From Massilia putida (GTDB lineage: Bacteria; Pseudomonadota; Gammaproteobacteria; Burkholderiales; Burkholderiaceae_D): a stretch of 64,000 bases of DNA. A program made the translations under genes and the position numbers. The number at the start of each line of letters is the position of its first letter. Positions within the stretch are counted from its first letter, which is position 1. The stretch spans positions 4,154,001 through 4,218,000 of the forward strand of contig NZ_CP019038.1 of assembly GCF_001941825.1 (NCBI RefSeq). The letters run 5' to 3'. Of the stretch, positions 34,401 to 42,624 are shown piece by piece. The notes under the pieces are model-generated. The model was not told the origin of the DNA and did no database searches. It was given only the letters and a program-made list of their open reading frames with translations.

Positions 34401-35945
34401 TTAAAGCGTGGGGCGGACCAGGATTGCGGCCATCCCGATGCCATAGGCGCCGAACAGCAGCAGCACGGAGCTCGCGAGCGCGAACAGGCGGCGCTTGCGC
34501 TTGACGGTCTGCTCCGGCGTCCAGTTCATGCCGATCGAACCGAGCACCGGCAGGCCGGTCACGTCGCGCAGCGTGCTCTGGCTCAGGAAGGTCGGACGCA
34601 GTTGGCTCATCAGGAACGCGACGGCCAGACCCGCGACGAGGGCGCCGACGAACACGAGCGAGAACAGGCGCAGGCGGTTCGGGCCGCTTGGATGGTTCGG
34701 CACGGTCGGCGGATCGATCACGCGGAACTGCAGCATGTCGGTGGCGGACGACAGGTCGCCCGACAGGCGGGCCGACTCGCGGCGCTCGACCAGCTTCTGG
34801 TAGTTCTCGCGGTTGACCGTGTAGTCGCGGTTCAGCTGGGCGAACTGGGCTTCGATTTCCGGCGCCGTCGTGCTCTGGTTGCGCAGGCGCGCCACGCGGT
34901 TCTCGTATTCCGCGACGCGGGCACGCATCGACGCCACGCGCGCCTCCGCCTGCGACAGCGACACGTTCAGCTGCTGCAGCATCGGGCTGTAGCTGGCGCC
35001 CGGGTCGAGGCTGCGCTTCTTGTTCTTGGCCAGGTCGGCCTTCTGCGCCAGCAGCTGGTCGAGCAGGCGGCGGTTGGCGATCACGTCCGGATGCTGTTCC
35101 GTGTACTGCAGGCGCAGATTGTCCAGGTTCTTCTGCGCCTGCGCGATACGGGCTTCCAGTTCCGGGTCCACGAGGGCCGGGTCGACCGTCACGGTGCCCG
35201 GCTTGGCCGGTTCGCCGTCGATCTGGCGGCGGATCGCGTTGCGCGCCTGTTCCGCTTCGGCCAGCTCCAGCCTGGCTTGGCTCAGCTGGTCGTTCGCCGT
35301 TTGCAGCTGGCCGCCGAAGTCGCCGGTGCCGCTGCCGCCGCCCGGCAACATGCCGAGGTTCTTGAGCTTGAATTCCTTCAGCGAGTTCTCGGCCGCGGCC
35401 AGTTTTTCTTCATACGTCTTGATCTGGTCGTCGATGAACTGGACCGCTTTTTCCGAATCCTGCTTCTTCCCGCTGAAGCTGCCTTCGACGAAGATGGTCA
35501 GCAGGGACGATACGACGTCCTTGCCCAGCTTGGGATTGTCGGACACATAGGTCAGCGTATAGATGTCGTCGCGCTCCGTGCCGGAGACCTTGATCTGCGA
35601 CATCAGCTCATCGACAATCTTGTCGTGTTCCTTGCTGTCCTTGGCCTTGACGTCCAGGTCGACCATGCGCATCAGGCGCTCGACGTTCGGGCGGCTGATC
35701 AGCGTACGGCGCATGAACATGACCTGTTGTTCCAGATTGGGCACGGTCGTCATGCTCGACAGCAGTGGTTTCAGGATGCTTTGCGTGTCGACATAAACGC
35801 GCGCCGATGCCTCGTATTGATTGGGCAGGCGCAATACGACCACCCAACCGATCAATGCGACAACCCAGGTAATGACGACGGCATGCCAACGGTATTTGCC
35901 AATCGCCTTGAGGAAGTTAAGAAGTACGGCTGTGATCTCTGCCAT
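34401..35945 (-). CDS. XrtA system polysaccharide chain-length determinant
   Basis: 514 residues. Wzz/PCP topology: a first membrane helix at about 20-40 (VVITWVVALIGWVVVL), a long periplasmic coiled-coil region rich in Glu/Gln/Arg (about 150-390), and a second helix at about 430-450 after PPTVPNHPSGPNR, the Pro-rich motif of the family, with a third near the C-terminus. It controls polymer length with the tyrosine kinase. It is the first gene of the 12-gene operon; a sigma-54 promoter lies about 150 bases upstream. Confidence 0.95.
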   Translation of the reverse strand: MAEITAVLLNFLKAIGKYRWHAVVITWVVALIGWVVVLRLPNQYEASARVYVDTQSILKPLLSSMTTVPNLEQQVMFMRRTLISRPNVERLMRMVDLDVKAKDSKEHDKIVDELMSQIKVSGTERDDIYTLTYVSDNPKLGKDVVSSLLTIFVEGSFSGKKQDSEKAVQFIDDQIKTYEEKLAAAENSLKEFKLKNLGMLPGGGSGTGDFGGQLQTANDQLSQARLELAEAEQARNAIRRQIDGEPAKPGTVTVDPALVDPELEARIAQAQKNLDNLRLQYTEQHPDVIANRRLLDQLLAQKADLAKNKKRSLDPGASYSPMLQQLNVSLSQAEARVASMRARVAEYENRVARLRNQSTTAPEIEAQFAQLNRDYTVNRENYQKLVERRESARLSGDLSSATDMLQFRVIDPPTVPNHPSGPNRLRLFSLVFVGALVAGLAVAFLMSQLRPTFLSQSTLRDVTGLPVLGSIGMNWTPEQTVKRKRRLFALASSVLLLFGAYGIGMAAILVRPTL

Positions 35946-36090
35946 CTCGTCAGTCTCGCCATGAACGGCCCGCGACCTTTTGGGAAGGGGCCAGAAAAAT
36001 AATCAAATACCTTGCATGATCGCTTGTACCCCGAGCAATTGCAATTACGCGCGAGAAAAATATGGCGGGCTCATTTGGGCGTGCCTCATC

Positions 36091-36106
36091 TGCAACACAA
36101 ATGCCA
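36091..36106 (-). promoter_or_regulatory. sigma-54 (-24/-12) promoter of the XrtA operon
   Basis: Minus-strand TGGCATTTGTGTTGCA fits the sigma-54 consensus TGGCAC-N5-TTGCW, with the invariant GG and GC separated by the required 10 bases. It faces the chain-length gene at 35945. PrsR, a GAFTGA-containing sigma-54 activator, is encoded at 181-1542. Confidence 0.8.
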
Positions 36107-36263
36107 CCAAGCAATCTGAGGACCATGCGGTTTTTTGCTTAACAACCGTGAATTATTAGCACGGATTTAATAAAAAATCGTTAAACCGTTGTACGCCTTC
36201 AACGGCAACAACGCACGTCGAGGGATCGCATCGCGTAGACTTACGTTGCAGCAATTATTCAAG

Positions 36264-36292
36264 TTCAAGCGCTTTATTGTAATGTCTAAAAT
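36264..36292 (+). promoter_or_regulatory. sigma-70-like promoter of the trypsin-like protease gene
   Basis: TTCAAG (36264-36269, 3 of 6 matches to the -35 consensus) and TAAAAT (36287-36292, 5 of 6 to the -10) are separated by 17 bases and lie about 20 bases before the protease ATG region. A plausible housekeeping promoter, so the protease would not share the sigma-54 control of its neighbour. Confidence 0.45.
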
Positions 36293-36313
36293 ACAAAAGG
36301 GGGTGCACGGTTG

Positions 36314-37117
36314 ATGCCGCTTCGAAATAAGGTACCCGCTCCGGTCAACCCGTCGCTCCCTGCCCGCCGTCGGGTGGCCGCGGCACTCGCCCTCCTGGCC
36401 GTGCCGCTCCTGGCCCCAGCGGCCGACCTCAGGGCGATCATTCCGACCATCAAACGGTCCGTCGTCGGTGTCGGCACGTTCGAGCGGACCCGCAGCCCGT
36501 CGACGGTCTTCGTCGGCACCGGTTTCGTCGTCGGCGACGGCCTGGACGTCATCACCAATGCCCACGTCGTCCCGGCCGCCCCGGCCGACGGCAAACTGGA
36601 GCAGCTCGGCATCGTCCTGCCGGATGGCGAAGGGGTGCGCTTCCGGCCGGCCGAGCTGGTGGCGCGCGACAACGAACACGACCTGGCCCACCTGCGCCTC
36701 AGCGGCACGCCATTGCCCGCGCTCGAGCTGGGTGATTCGGACACGGTCCAGGAAGGCCAGGAACTGGCGCTGACGGGTTTCCCGCTCGCCATGGCGCTGG
36801 GGCTCCACGCGGCCACGCACCGGGCCACGCTGGCGGCCATCACACCCATCGTCCGGCCGTCGCTCGGCGCCCGCAGCCTCGATCCGCGCCAGATCGCGGC
36901 CCTGCAGCGCGCGCCCTTCAATATCTTCCAGCTCGACGGGACCGCATATCCCGGCAACAGCGGCAGCCCAGTCTACGATCCCGCCACCGGCAAAGTCCTG
37001 GGCGTGATCAATGCCGTGTTCGTGAAAGGGCTCAAGGAGACGGCGATCACGGCGCCGAGCGGGATCACGTATGCCATCCCGGCCAACCATGTGCGTGATT
37101 TATTGAAGAAAAAGTGA
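36314..37117 (+). CDS. secreted trypsin-like serine protease (S1C/DegP-like catalytic domain, no PDZ)
   Basis: 267 residues from ATG 36314, with AAGGGGG about 10 bases upstream; TTG 36311 is an alternative. An Arg-rich start and hydrophobic core (21-37, AAALALLAVPLLAPAA) form a Sec signal peptide. The catalytic triad is His84 in TNAHVV, Asp122 in EHDLAHL and Ser216 in YPGNSGSP. Unlike DegP/DegS there is no room for a PDZ domain. It lies between the chain-length determinant and the export lipoprotein, two genes that are usually neighbours in XrtA loci, so it looks inserted. It may process envelope proteins, which is inference. Confidence 0.87.
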   Translation: MPLRNKVPAPVNPSLPARRRVAAALALLAVPLLAPAADLRAIIPTIKRSVVGVGTFERTRSPSTVFVGTGFVVGDGLDVITNAHVVPAAPADGKLEQLGIVLPDGEGVRFRPAELVARDNEHDLAHLRLSGTPLPALELGDSDTVQEGQELALTGFPLAMALGLHAATHRATLAAITPIVRPSLGARSLDPRQIAALQRAPFNIFQLDGTAYPGNSGSPVYDPATGKVLGVINAVFVKGLKETAITAPSGITYAIPANHVRDLLKKK

Positions 37118-37222
37118 GCAGAACAATTTCTATTGTGCGCAGTCTTTTCGTTGAGCACTATGTTATACAATACGAAGCTGTTGATGGCTTTATAACAACG
37201 GCTTTACCGAAAGGGATCTGAC

Positions 37223-37849
37223 GTGGGCAAGTACAAGGCGAACCTGATGAAACATTCGGCGATGATGCTCGCCGCCGCATGCGCGCTGGCGCTGGGTGGC
37301 TGCGCTACGCGCGGCCAACAGCCGGTCGAGACGCAGGTGACGGATACGCAATACCTGATCGGTCCTGGGGACGCCGTCAACATCATCGTCTGGCGCAATC
37401 CGGAAGTGTCGATGTCGGTACCGGTGCGTCCGGACGGCAAGATCACGACGCCGCTCGTCGAAGACCTGCCGGCCGCGGGCAAAACCTCGACCGCGCTCGC
37501 GCGCGACATCGAAAAAGCCTTGGCCAAATACATCCAGCAGCCTGTCGTCACCGTCGTCGTGACGAGCTTCGTCGGCAATTACGACGAGCAGATCCGCGTG
37601 ATCGGCCAGGCTGCCAAGCCGCAGGCGCTGCCGTACCGCCGTGACATGAGTCTGATGGACGTGATGATCGCCGTCGGCGGCACCACCGAGTTCGCGGCCG
37701 GCAATCGCGCCAGCCTGATCCGCAACGTGAACGGCAAACAGCAACGGTTCAACGTCCGCCTGGACGATCTGATCAAGGAAGGCGACATTTCGGCCAACGT
37801 GCCGATGCGTCCCGGGGACGTTTTGGTCATTCCGGAAAGCTTCTTCTGA
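37223..37849 (+). CDS. XrtA/PEP-CTERM exopolysaccharide export lipoprotein (Wza-like)
   Basis: 208 residues from GTG 37223, preceded by AAGGGA at about 7 bases; an internal ATG at 37247 would still leave a signal peptide. Lipobox ALGGC at residues 23-27 predicts an outer-membrane lipoprotein. Poly_export domain: TQYLIGPGDAVNIIVWRNPEVS, VRPDGKITTPLVEDL, and a SLBB-like second part VIGQAAKPQALPYRRDMSLMDVMIAVGG, ending MRPGDVLVIPESFF. It should form the periplasmic/outer-membrane exit for the polymer. It is on the opposite strand to the main operon, with the protease gene upstream. TTATACAAT at about 37161 could be its -10. Confidence 0.94.
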   Translation: MGKYKANLMKHSAMMLAAACALALGGCATRGQQPVETQVTDTQYLIGPGDAVNIIVWRNPEVSMSVPVRPDGKITTPLVEDLPAAGKTSTALARDIEKALAKYIQQPVVTVVVTSFVGNYDEQIRVIGQAAKPQALPYRRDMSLMDVMIAVGGTTEFAAGNRASLIRNVNGKQQRFNVRLDDLIKEGDISANVPMRPGDVLVIPESFF

Positions 37850-37859
37850 CACAAGATTC

Positions 37860-37875
37860 GTCGATATTTTTTACA
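37860..37875 (+). promoter_or_regulatory. putative PrsR box (GTCGATATTTTTTACA)
   Basis: This 16-base element differs at one position from the minus-strand element at 44533-44548 (GTCGGTATTTTTTACA). Both lie upstream of sigma-54 promoters in the same orientation relative to the promoter: here 97 bases separate box and -24 element. Such placement is typical of an enhancer site, and PrsR-type regulators are known for a conserved box upstream of PEP-CTERM genes. Binding by PrsR is inference. Confidence 0.65.
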
Positions 37876-37878
37876 TCG

Positions 37879-37912
37879 CCCAGCATTCCAACTTACAATA
37901 GTAGTTGCTGGG
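37879..37912 (+). repeat. bulged inverted repeat between box and sigma-54 promoter
   Basis: Left arm CCCAGCA (37879-37885) and AACT (37890-37893) pair with AGTTGCTGGG (37903-37912), leaving a 4-base bulge. There is no T-run after it, so it is a weak terminator for the export gene at best. It may be a structural or protein-binding element between the PrsR box and the promoter. Confidence 0.4.
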
Positions 37913-37972
37913 TGGTACGGCACCAAAATAAGCACCTGATTTTAATGTAAGTTTTTCTTCCTGGCAGCATGC

Positions 37973-37988
37973 TGGCGCAAAACTTGCT
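37973..37988 (+). promoter_or_regulatory. sigma-54 promoter of the PqqD/HPr-kinase-related cassette
   Basis: TGGCGCAAAACTTGCT fits the -24/-12 pattern (TGGC-N8-TTGCW) with exactly 10 bases between GG and GC. It faces the GTG start at 38042, giving a leader of about 40 bases. Together with the box at 37860 it places the cassette under probable PrsR control. Confidence 0.8.
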
Positions 37989-38041
37989 TGTTCAGGTTCT
38001 GGTCGCCCTCAGTGAGCGCGACAACATTTTGGGGAACGCAC

Positions 38042-38662
38042 GTGGCTACCGAACATCAAGATAACGACAAGATTCAAACGGCGCCGTCCTTGACTCAACG
38101 CGGGGCAGCCCGCCGCCGCCTGGCCCGGATCGGCATGGGCGCCGGCGTCCTCGCGACGCTGGAAAGCAAATCGGCGATGGCGTCGATGGTGTGCCGATCT
38201 CCTTCGGGCTCGCTGTCGAACGGCCTGTCGACGAGTCACTACGGACCGAAAGCACCTGCGTGCAGCGGATTATCGCCGGGCTACTGGAAACAGCCGCAAC
38301 ACGCGTGGCCGGTCTCGCGCGATCTCATGTTCAACAGCGTGTTCTATGCGGCCAGCTCCGGCACGGTGTGTCCGGTCCGGGCGAGTTCCTACCCCAACGG
38401 CAGCTACTACAAGCCGGGCTCGTATTTCTGCGCCAAGCTGGACGACATGCTGAACCCGCAGGACTTCGACAAAAACAATGTCGGCATGCACCTGGTGGCG
38501 GCATACCTGAATATCCTGGCGAAGTACGTCGGCTTCCTCGAGGTCACCGACCTGCAGACCATGTGGAGCGAGCTGCAGACGACGGGCCGCTACAGCCCGA
38601 CCGCCGGGGTGTACTGGGACAATGCCCAGGTCGCGAACTACCTCAGCTCGATCCACGACTGA
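38042..38662 (+). CDS. exported conserved protein heading the PqqD/HprK-related cassette
   Basis: 206 residues from GTG 38042 (GGGGA at 7 bases). Residues 18-44 look like a Tat or Sec signal: twin/triple Arg (AARRRLARIGMGAGVLATL) and then a small-residue stretch ending SAMAS. The mature part is Cys-containing (MVCRSPSG, APACSGLSPGYWKQ, TVCPVRASS, YFCAKLDDML) and has the SPGYWK motif seen in several exported bacterial proteins. I do not recognise a function. It is the first gene after a sigma-54 promoter and directly precedes the PqqD-like gene by 15 bases, so it is a candidate substrate or partner of that system; this is inference. Confidence 0.75.
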   Translation: MATEHQDNDKIQTAPSLTQRGAARRRLARIGMGAGVLATLESKSAMASMVCRSPSGSLSNGLSTSHYGPKAPACSGLSPGYWKQPQHAWPVSRDLMFNSVFYAASSGTVCPVRASSYPNGSYYKPGSYFCAKLDDMLNPQDFDKNNVGMHLVAAYLNILAKYVGFLEVTDLQTMWSELQTTGRYSPTAGVYWDNAQVANYLSSIHD

Positions 38663-38677
38663 CAGGCGGCGACACGC

Positions 38678-38944
38678 ATGTGGCGTTTGACGCCTGGCCA
38701 GGCGCTGGCCTGCCGGGAATGGGATGGGGAAGCCGTGCTGTACAACGACTTGTCGGGCAGTACCCACTTGCTGGACGGCGCCGCCCTCGACCTGCTCCTT
38801 GCACTGCGCGATGAACCCGCCGATGCCGTCATGCTGGCCGCCCGCCTGGCCGAACGCTTCGATGCCGGCGACGACAACCTCGTTTCCCTGATCGACGAGA
38901 TGCTGGTCGCGCTGGCCGGACTGGACCTGATCGAACCATGCTGA
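38678..38944 (+). CDS. PqqD-like protein of the HPr-kinase-related (HPr-rel-A) system
   Basis: 88 residues. PqqD fold features: YNDLSGSTHLLDGAALDLLLAL (strand-turn-helix with the SGSTHLLD turn), then two helices ending LVALAGLDLIEP, as in peptide-binding chaperones of RiPP pathways. No radical SAM enzyme follows; instead an HprK-related kinase starts inside its stop region (7-base overlap). By analogy it would bind a leader or peptide and present it to a modifying enzyme. The partner peptide is not identified; the exported protein just upstream is one option. Confidence 0.85.
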   Translation: MWRLTPGQALACREWDGEAVLYNDLSGSTHLLDGAALDLLLALRDEPADAVMLAARLAERFDAGDDNLVSLIDEMLVALAGLDLIEPC

Positions 38945-39855
38945 CGGTCGGTTCGCTGTCGCGCGCCGAACTCACGGCGCGCCTGTCCGGCGACGGTCTC
39001 GTGTTGCGCACGGGGCCGTTCACCAACCGCATCCGCAGCGACGTATCCCCGCTGATCGACGGCCTCGCGCTGATGTATGCCGATTACCCCGTCGAGCCGG
39101 CGGGCGGCTTCGTCGATTTCCACCTCGAATTGCAGCGTTCGGGCGGCCTGCGCCGCTGGCATCGTTCCCAGGTTCATTTTACCTACGACGGCACGACGCC
39201 GTTCCAGCCGCTGCCGCTGGGGCAGGCCTATCCGATGCTGGAATGGACGATGAACTGGTGCGTCTCGCACCGCGCTCACGGCTACCTGATCATCCACGCG
39301 GCCGTACTGGAAAAACATGGCCGCGCGATTATCCTGCCGGCGCCGCCCGGCTCCGGCAAGAGCACCCTGACGGCCGCGCTGCTGGGGCACGGCTGGCGTT
39401 TGCTGTCGGACGAGCTGACCCTCGTGCACCTCGGGGACGGCGTACTGGTGCCGCTGCCGCGTCCGGTCAGTCTCAAGAACGCCTCGATCGACATCATCCG
39501 CGCCTTCCGTCCCGACGCCGTGCTGAGCCGTCCCGTGGAGGAAACAACCAAGGGGACGATCGCCCATTTGAAGGCGCCGCAGGACAGCATCGCCCGCGCC
39601 CTCGAACCGGCCAAGCCGGCCTGCATCGTATTCCCGCGCTGGGAGGCCGGCGCCGCCATCGCATTGGATCCGCTGCCCAAGGCGCGCGCCTTCATGCAGG
39701 TGGCCGACAACTGCTTCAATTACCAGGTGCTGGGCGCGCGCGGCTTCACCGCCCTCGGCGCGCTGATCGATGCCAGCGACACGTACACGTTCCGTTACAG
39801 CAGCCTGCCGGATGCGATGGCGTTGTTCGAGCGCCTCGCGCAGGGGCCGGCATGA
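38938..39855 (+). CDS. HprK-related kinase A
   Basis: 305 residues. The C-terminal half has an HPr-kinase-like P-loop, PAPPGSGKSTL with Lys141, followed by a Walker B-like LLSDELTLVHL; the preceding YLIIHAAVLEKHGRAIIL strand pair matches the HprK core. The N-terminal half (1-110) is family specific. Classical HprK phosphorylates HPr on Ser with a PEP-dependent sugar system, but nothing of that kind is encoded here. Relatives occur with PqqD-like and nucleotidyltransferase genes. Target unknown; it may phosphorylate or adenylate-prime a peptide or small molecule. Confidence 0.88.
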   Translation: MLTVGSLSRAELTARLSGDGLVLRTGPFTNRIRSDVSPLIDGLALMYADYPVEPAGGFVDFHLELQRSGGLRRWHRSQVHFTYDGTTPFQPLPLGQAYPMLEWTMNWCVSHRAHGYLIIHAAVLEKHGRAIILPAPPGSGKSTLTAALLGHGWRLLSDELTLVHLGDGVLVPLPRPVSLKNASIDIIRAFRPDAVLSRPVEETTKGTIAHLKAPQDSIARALEPAKPACIVFPRWEAGAAIALDPLPKARAFMQVADNCFNYQVLGARGFTALGALIDASDTYTFRYSSLPDAMALFERLAQGPA

Positions 39856-40940
39856 CGGGCCTGCCTCTCTTGATACGCGTATTGCGCGATCCGCACGCCG
39901 TGCGCGCCCTGGACGGTGCCGGCTGGGACTTGCTGCTGCGCCAGGCCGATGCCGCCAACCTCGATGCGTACCTGCTCGTGCTGCTGGAAGATGCGGGGTT
40001 GCTGGATACGGTCCCCGCCGCGCCGCGCGCGCACCTCGAGTGGACGCGCGTGGGCGCGGCCGGCCATGCCCAGGCGGCGCGCTACGAAGTCCGCCAGATC
40101 GGCCGTGCTTTGGAAGGGCTCGGATTGCCGCTGATCCTGCTCAAGGGCGCCGCGTATGCGATGGCGGGCCTGGACGCGGGCCGCGGCCGGCTGTTTTCCG
40201 ACATCGACATTCTCGTGCCCAAGGCGCGCCTGCCCGAGGTCGAGGCGGCGCTCATGATGCATGGCTGGATCACGACCCACCACGACGCCTACGACCAGCG
40301 CTACTACCGGCAATGGATGCACGAGCTGCCGCCGATGCAGCACGCCCGGCGCGGCAATTCGATCGACGTGCACCACGCGATCCTGCCGGAGACGGCGCCC
40401 GTCCGTCCGGACCCGGACAAGCTGCGCGCCGCGGCCCGTCCGATCGCGGGCGAGCCGCAACTGGCCACATTGTCGCCGGCCGACATGGTGCTGCACAGTG
40501 CCGTGCACTTGTTCTTCGATGGCGAATTCGACAAGGGCTTGCGCGACCTGGTCGACTTGCACCGGCTGCTGGGCCAATTCGGCGCCGAGCCCGGCTTCTG
40601 GGACGCGTTGCCGGCGCGTGCCCGCGAGCTCGAATTGGGGCGGCCGCTGTTCTATGCGTTACGCTATTGTCCACGCCTGCTCGGCACGGTTGTCCCGCCG
40701 GCGGTGCAGGCCGCCGTGGTATCGGACGGGCCGAACCCGGCGCTGCTGTGGCTGATGGACCGGCTGTTCGGACGGGCGCTGCTGCCGCTGCATGCGAGCT
40801 GCGACGACGTGCTCAGCAGTCCGGCGCGCTTTGCGCTGTACGTGCGCGGGAACTGGCTGCGCATGCCGCCGCTGTTGCTGGCGCAGCATCTGTTTCATAA
40901 AGCGTTTATCACGAAGCACAACGAGTCGCAGGCGGCCTGA
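39852..40940 (+). CDS. nucleotidyltransferase family protein of the HPr-rel-A cassette
   Basis: 362 residues, overlapping the kinase stop as ATGA. After a helical N-terminal domain, ILLKGAAYA (Lys98) and RGRLFSDIDILVP give the D-x-D pair (Asp117, Asp119) of the large nucleotidyltransferase_5/MNT-like fold, followed by SIDVHHAIL. A helical C-terminal half follows (LSPADMVLHSAVHLFFDGEF). It could transfer a nucleotidyl group or be a non-catalytic relative. Always near HprK-related kinases in the loci I recall, it is part of the same unexplained modification system. Confidence 0.85.
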   Translation: MTGLPLLIRVLRDPHAVRALDGAGWDLLLRQADAANLDAYLLVLLEDAGLLDTVPAAPRAHLEWTRVGAAGHAQAARYEVRQIGRALEGLGLPLILLKGAAYAMAGLDAGRGRLFSDIDILVPKARLPEVEAALMMHGWITTHHDAYDQRYYRQWMHELPPMQHARRGNSIDVHHAILPETAPVRPDPDKLRAAARPIAGEPQLATLSPADMVLHSAVHLFFDGEFDKGLRDLVDLHRLLGQFGAEPGFWDALPARARELELGRPLFYALRYCPRLLGTVVPPAVQAAVVSDGPNPALLWLMDRLFGRALLPLHASCDDVLSSPARFALYVRGNWLRMPPLLLAQHLFHKAFITKHNESQAA

Positions 40941-40958
40941 GCCTCGGCTGGGGGAACT

Positions 40959-42581
40959 ATGTCCGAATCGTTTGATATCGACCAGAACTGGGATGCGGTC
41001 GTGGTGGGCACCGGCATGGGCGGCGCCACGCTCGGTTACGCGCTGGCGCGCGCGGGCCGCCGCGTGCTGTTCCTCGACAAGGGCGCCGCCCACCCGGACC
41101 TCGTGGGCCGCTACGCCGAGGACGCCTTTCCGCGGCCGGAGGCGCCGCAGCCGGCGCACCGGGACATCCTGAAACGGGCCGGCCGCTATCCGGACCAGAT
41201 CGTCGACCGTTCGGCGCCGTGCACCCAGCGTTTCGTCCCCTTCATCGGATCCGGCGCGGGCGGCTCGAGCGCGCTGTACGGCATGGCGCTGGAGCGCTTC
41301 TTTCCATCCGATTTCGCCGCGGCCGATCACTACCAGGCACCGCCAGGCGCCGACCTGCCGCCGCGCTGGCCCGTCGCCTACGACGAGCTGGCGCCGTACT
41401 ACGACAAGGCCGAGCAATTGTTCCGGGTGCGCGGCACGGCGGATCCGCTGCGTGCGGACGGGCAGCGCGAACACTTGCTGCCGTCGCCGCCGTTGACGCC
41501 GGGGTCCGCGGAACTGTTCGGCTTCTTCGAGGGCCGCGGCCTGCATCCGTACCGGTTGCCGCTGGCCTGCGAATTCGTCGACGGCTGCAGCGGCTGCCAG
41601 GGCTATCTGTGCAGCCGCGCCTGCAAGAACGACGCGGGGAAGATGTGCCTGGCGCCCGCCATGCGCGACCACGGCGCCCGCCTGCTCGACGAGTGCGAGG
41701 TCGTGGCGCTGGACGCGGACGGCAGCCGCGTCACCGGGGTCGTGTGCGAGCGGGGCGGCAACCGGTTCACCGTGCGCGCGCCCATCGTCGTGCTGGCCGC
41801 CGGCGCCCTCGAGACGCCGCGCATCCTGCTCGACTCGGCCTCGAACGCGTGGCCGCAAGGCCTGGCCAACGCCTCCGGTCTCGTCGGCAAATACCTGATG
41901 CGCCACCACATCGACCTGTACCTGATCGCGCCCAAGCTCAGGGGCGAGTTCGACAATCGCCAAAAAGAGCTCGCGTTTAACGATTTTTATCTGCTGGACG
42001 GGCAGAAACTCGGCTCCGTGCAATCGTTCGGCCGCCTGCCGCCGCCCGCCACGCTGGCGGCGTCCGTGGCCGACGACCTGCGCCAGGGCCCGCTGCCGTG
42101 GGTGGCGCCGCTGTTCAACTTGGCGAAGCCGTTCGTCACGCCGGTGCTCGACGGTCTCGTGCACCGGCGCATGATCCTCGCCGCGACGCTCGAGGACTTT
42201 CCGTATGCCGACAACCGCGTCGAGCCGGCGCGCGCCGATGCGCAAGGCGCCCGTCTCGCCATCGAATACCGCGTGCGCGACGCCGACCGTGCGCGCATCG
42301 CCGGCTTTCGCGCACGGATGCGTGAGGTGCTCGACGGCTACAGCTTCAAGCTCATCAAACAGGCCGAGAACAACCAGCGCATCGCCCACGTGTGCGGCAC
42401 GTGCCGGTTCGGCGACGATCCCGCACAGAGCGTGCTCGACCGCAATAACCGCGCGCACGGGCTCGCCAATTTGTATGTCGTCGACAGTTCGTTCTTCCCG
42501 TCGTCCGGCGGCACCAATCCGAGCCTGACGATCGCGGCGAACGCCCTGCGCGTGGCCGATCACCTGCTGGCGCAGGCTTGA
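40959..42581 (+). CDS. GMC-family FAD oxidoreductase with a cysteine cluster
   Basis: 540 residues. N-terminal FAD motif VVVGTGMGGATLGYALARAG with ribose-binding Asp40, a substrate loop SGAGGSSALYGMALERF, and the C-terminal GMC signature HVCGTCRFGDDP...SSFFPSSGGTNPSLTIAANALRVA. Residues 204-230 hold six Cys (C-x5-C-x2-C-x4-C-x3-C-x7-C), dense enough for an Fe-S or zinc site or disulfides. Eighteen bases separate it from the nucleotidyltransferase gene, and it probably belongs to the sigma-54 transcript. It should oxidise an alcohol; the substrate is unknown. Confidence 0.88.
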   Translation: MSESFDIDQNWDAVVVGTGMGGATLGYALARAGRRVLFLDKGAAHPDLVGRYAEDAFPRPEAPQPAHRDILKRAGRYPDQIVDRSAPCTQRFVPFIGSGAGGSSALYGMALERFFPSDFAAADHYQAPPGADLPPRWPVAYDELAPYYDKAEQLFRVRGTADPLRADGQREHLLPSPPLTPGSAELFGFFEGRGLHPYRLPLACEFVDGCSGCQGYLCSRACKNDAGKMCLAPAMRDHGARLLDECEVVALDADGSRVTGVVCERGGNRFTVRAPIVVLAAGALETPRILLDSASNAWPQGLANASGLVGKYLMRHHIDLYLIAPKLRGEFDNRQKELAFNDFYLLDGQKLGSVQSFGRLPPPATLAASVADDLRQGPLPWVAPLFNLAKPFVTPVLDGLVHRRMILAATLEDFPYADNRVEPARADAQGARLAIEYRVRDADRARIAGFRARMREVLDGYSFKLIKQAENNQRIAHVCGTCRFGDDPAQSVLDRNNRAHGLANLYVVDSSFFPSSGGTNPSLTIAANALRVADHLLAQA

Positions 42582-42624
42582 TGCGGCTTTACCGATTCAT
42601 CATTCATCGACAAGGAGAACGCCG

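Larger units (their letters stand above)
35946..36313. other. divergent intergenic region upstream of the XrtA operon and the trypsin-like protease
   Basis: 368 bases without a convincing gene, clearly more AT-rich than the flanks. It holds the sigma-54 promoter for the minus-strand operon, a degenerate copy of the putative PrsR box (TTTAATAAAAAATCG, 36166-36180, reverse orientation) and a sigma-70-like promoter for the protease. The minus-strand leader of about 135 bases before the chain-length ATG shows no riboswitch that I recognise. Confidence 0.7.
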
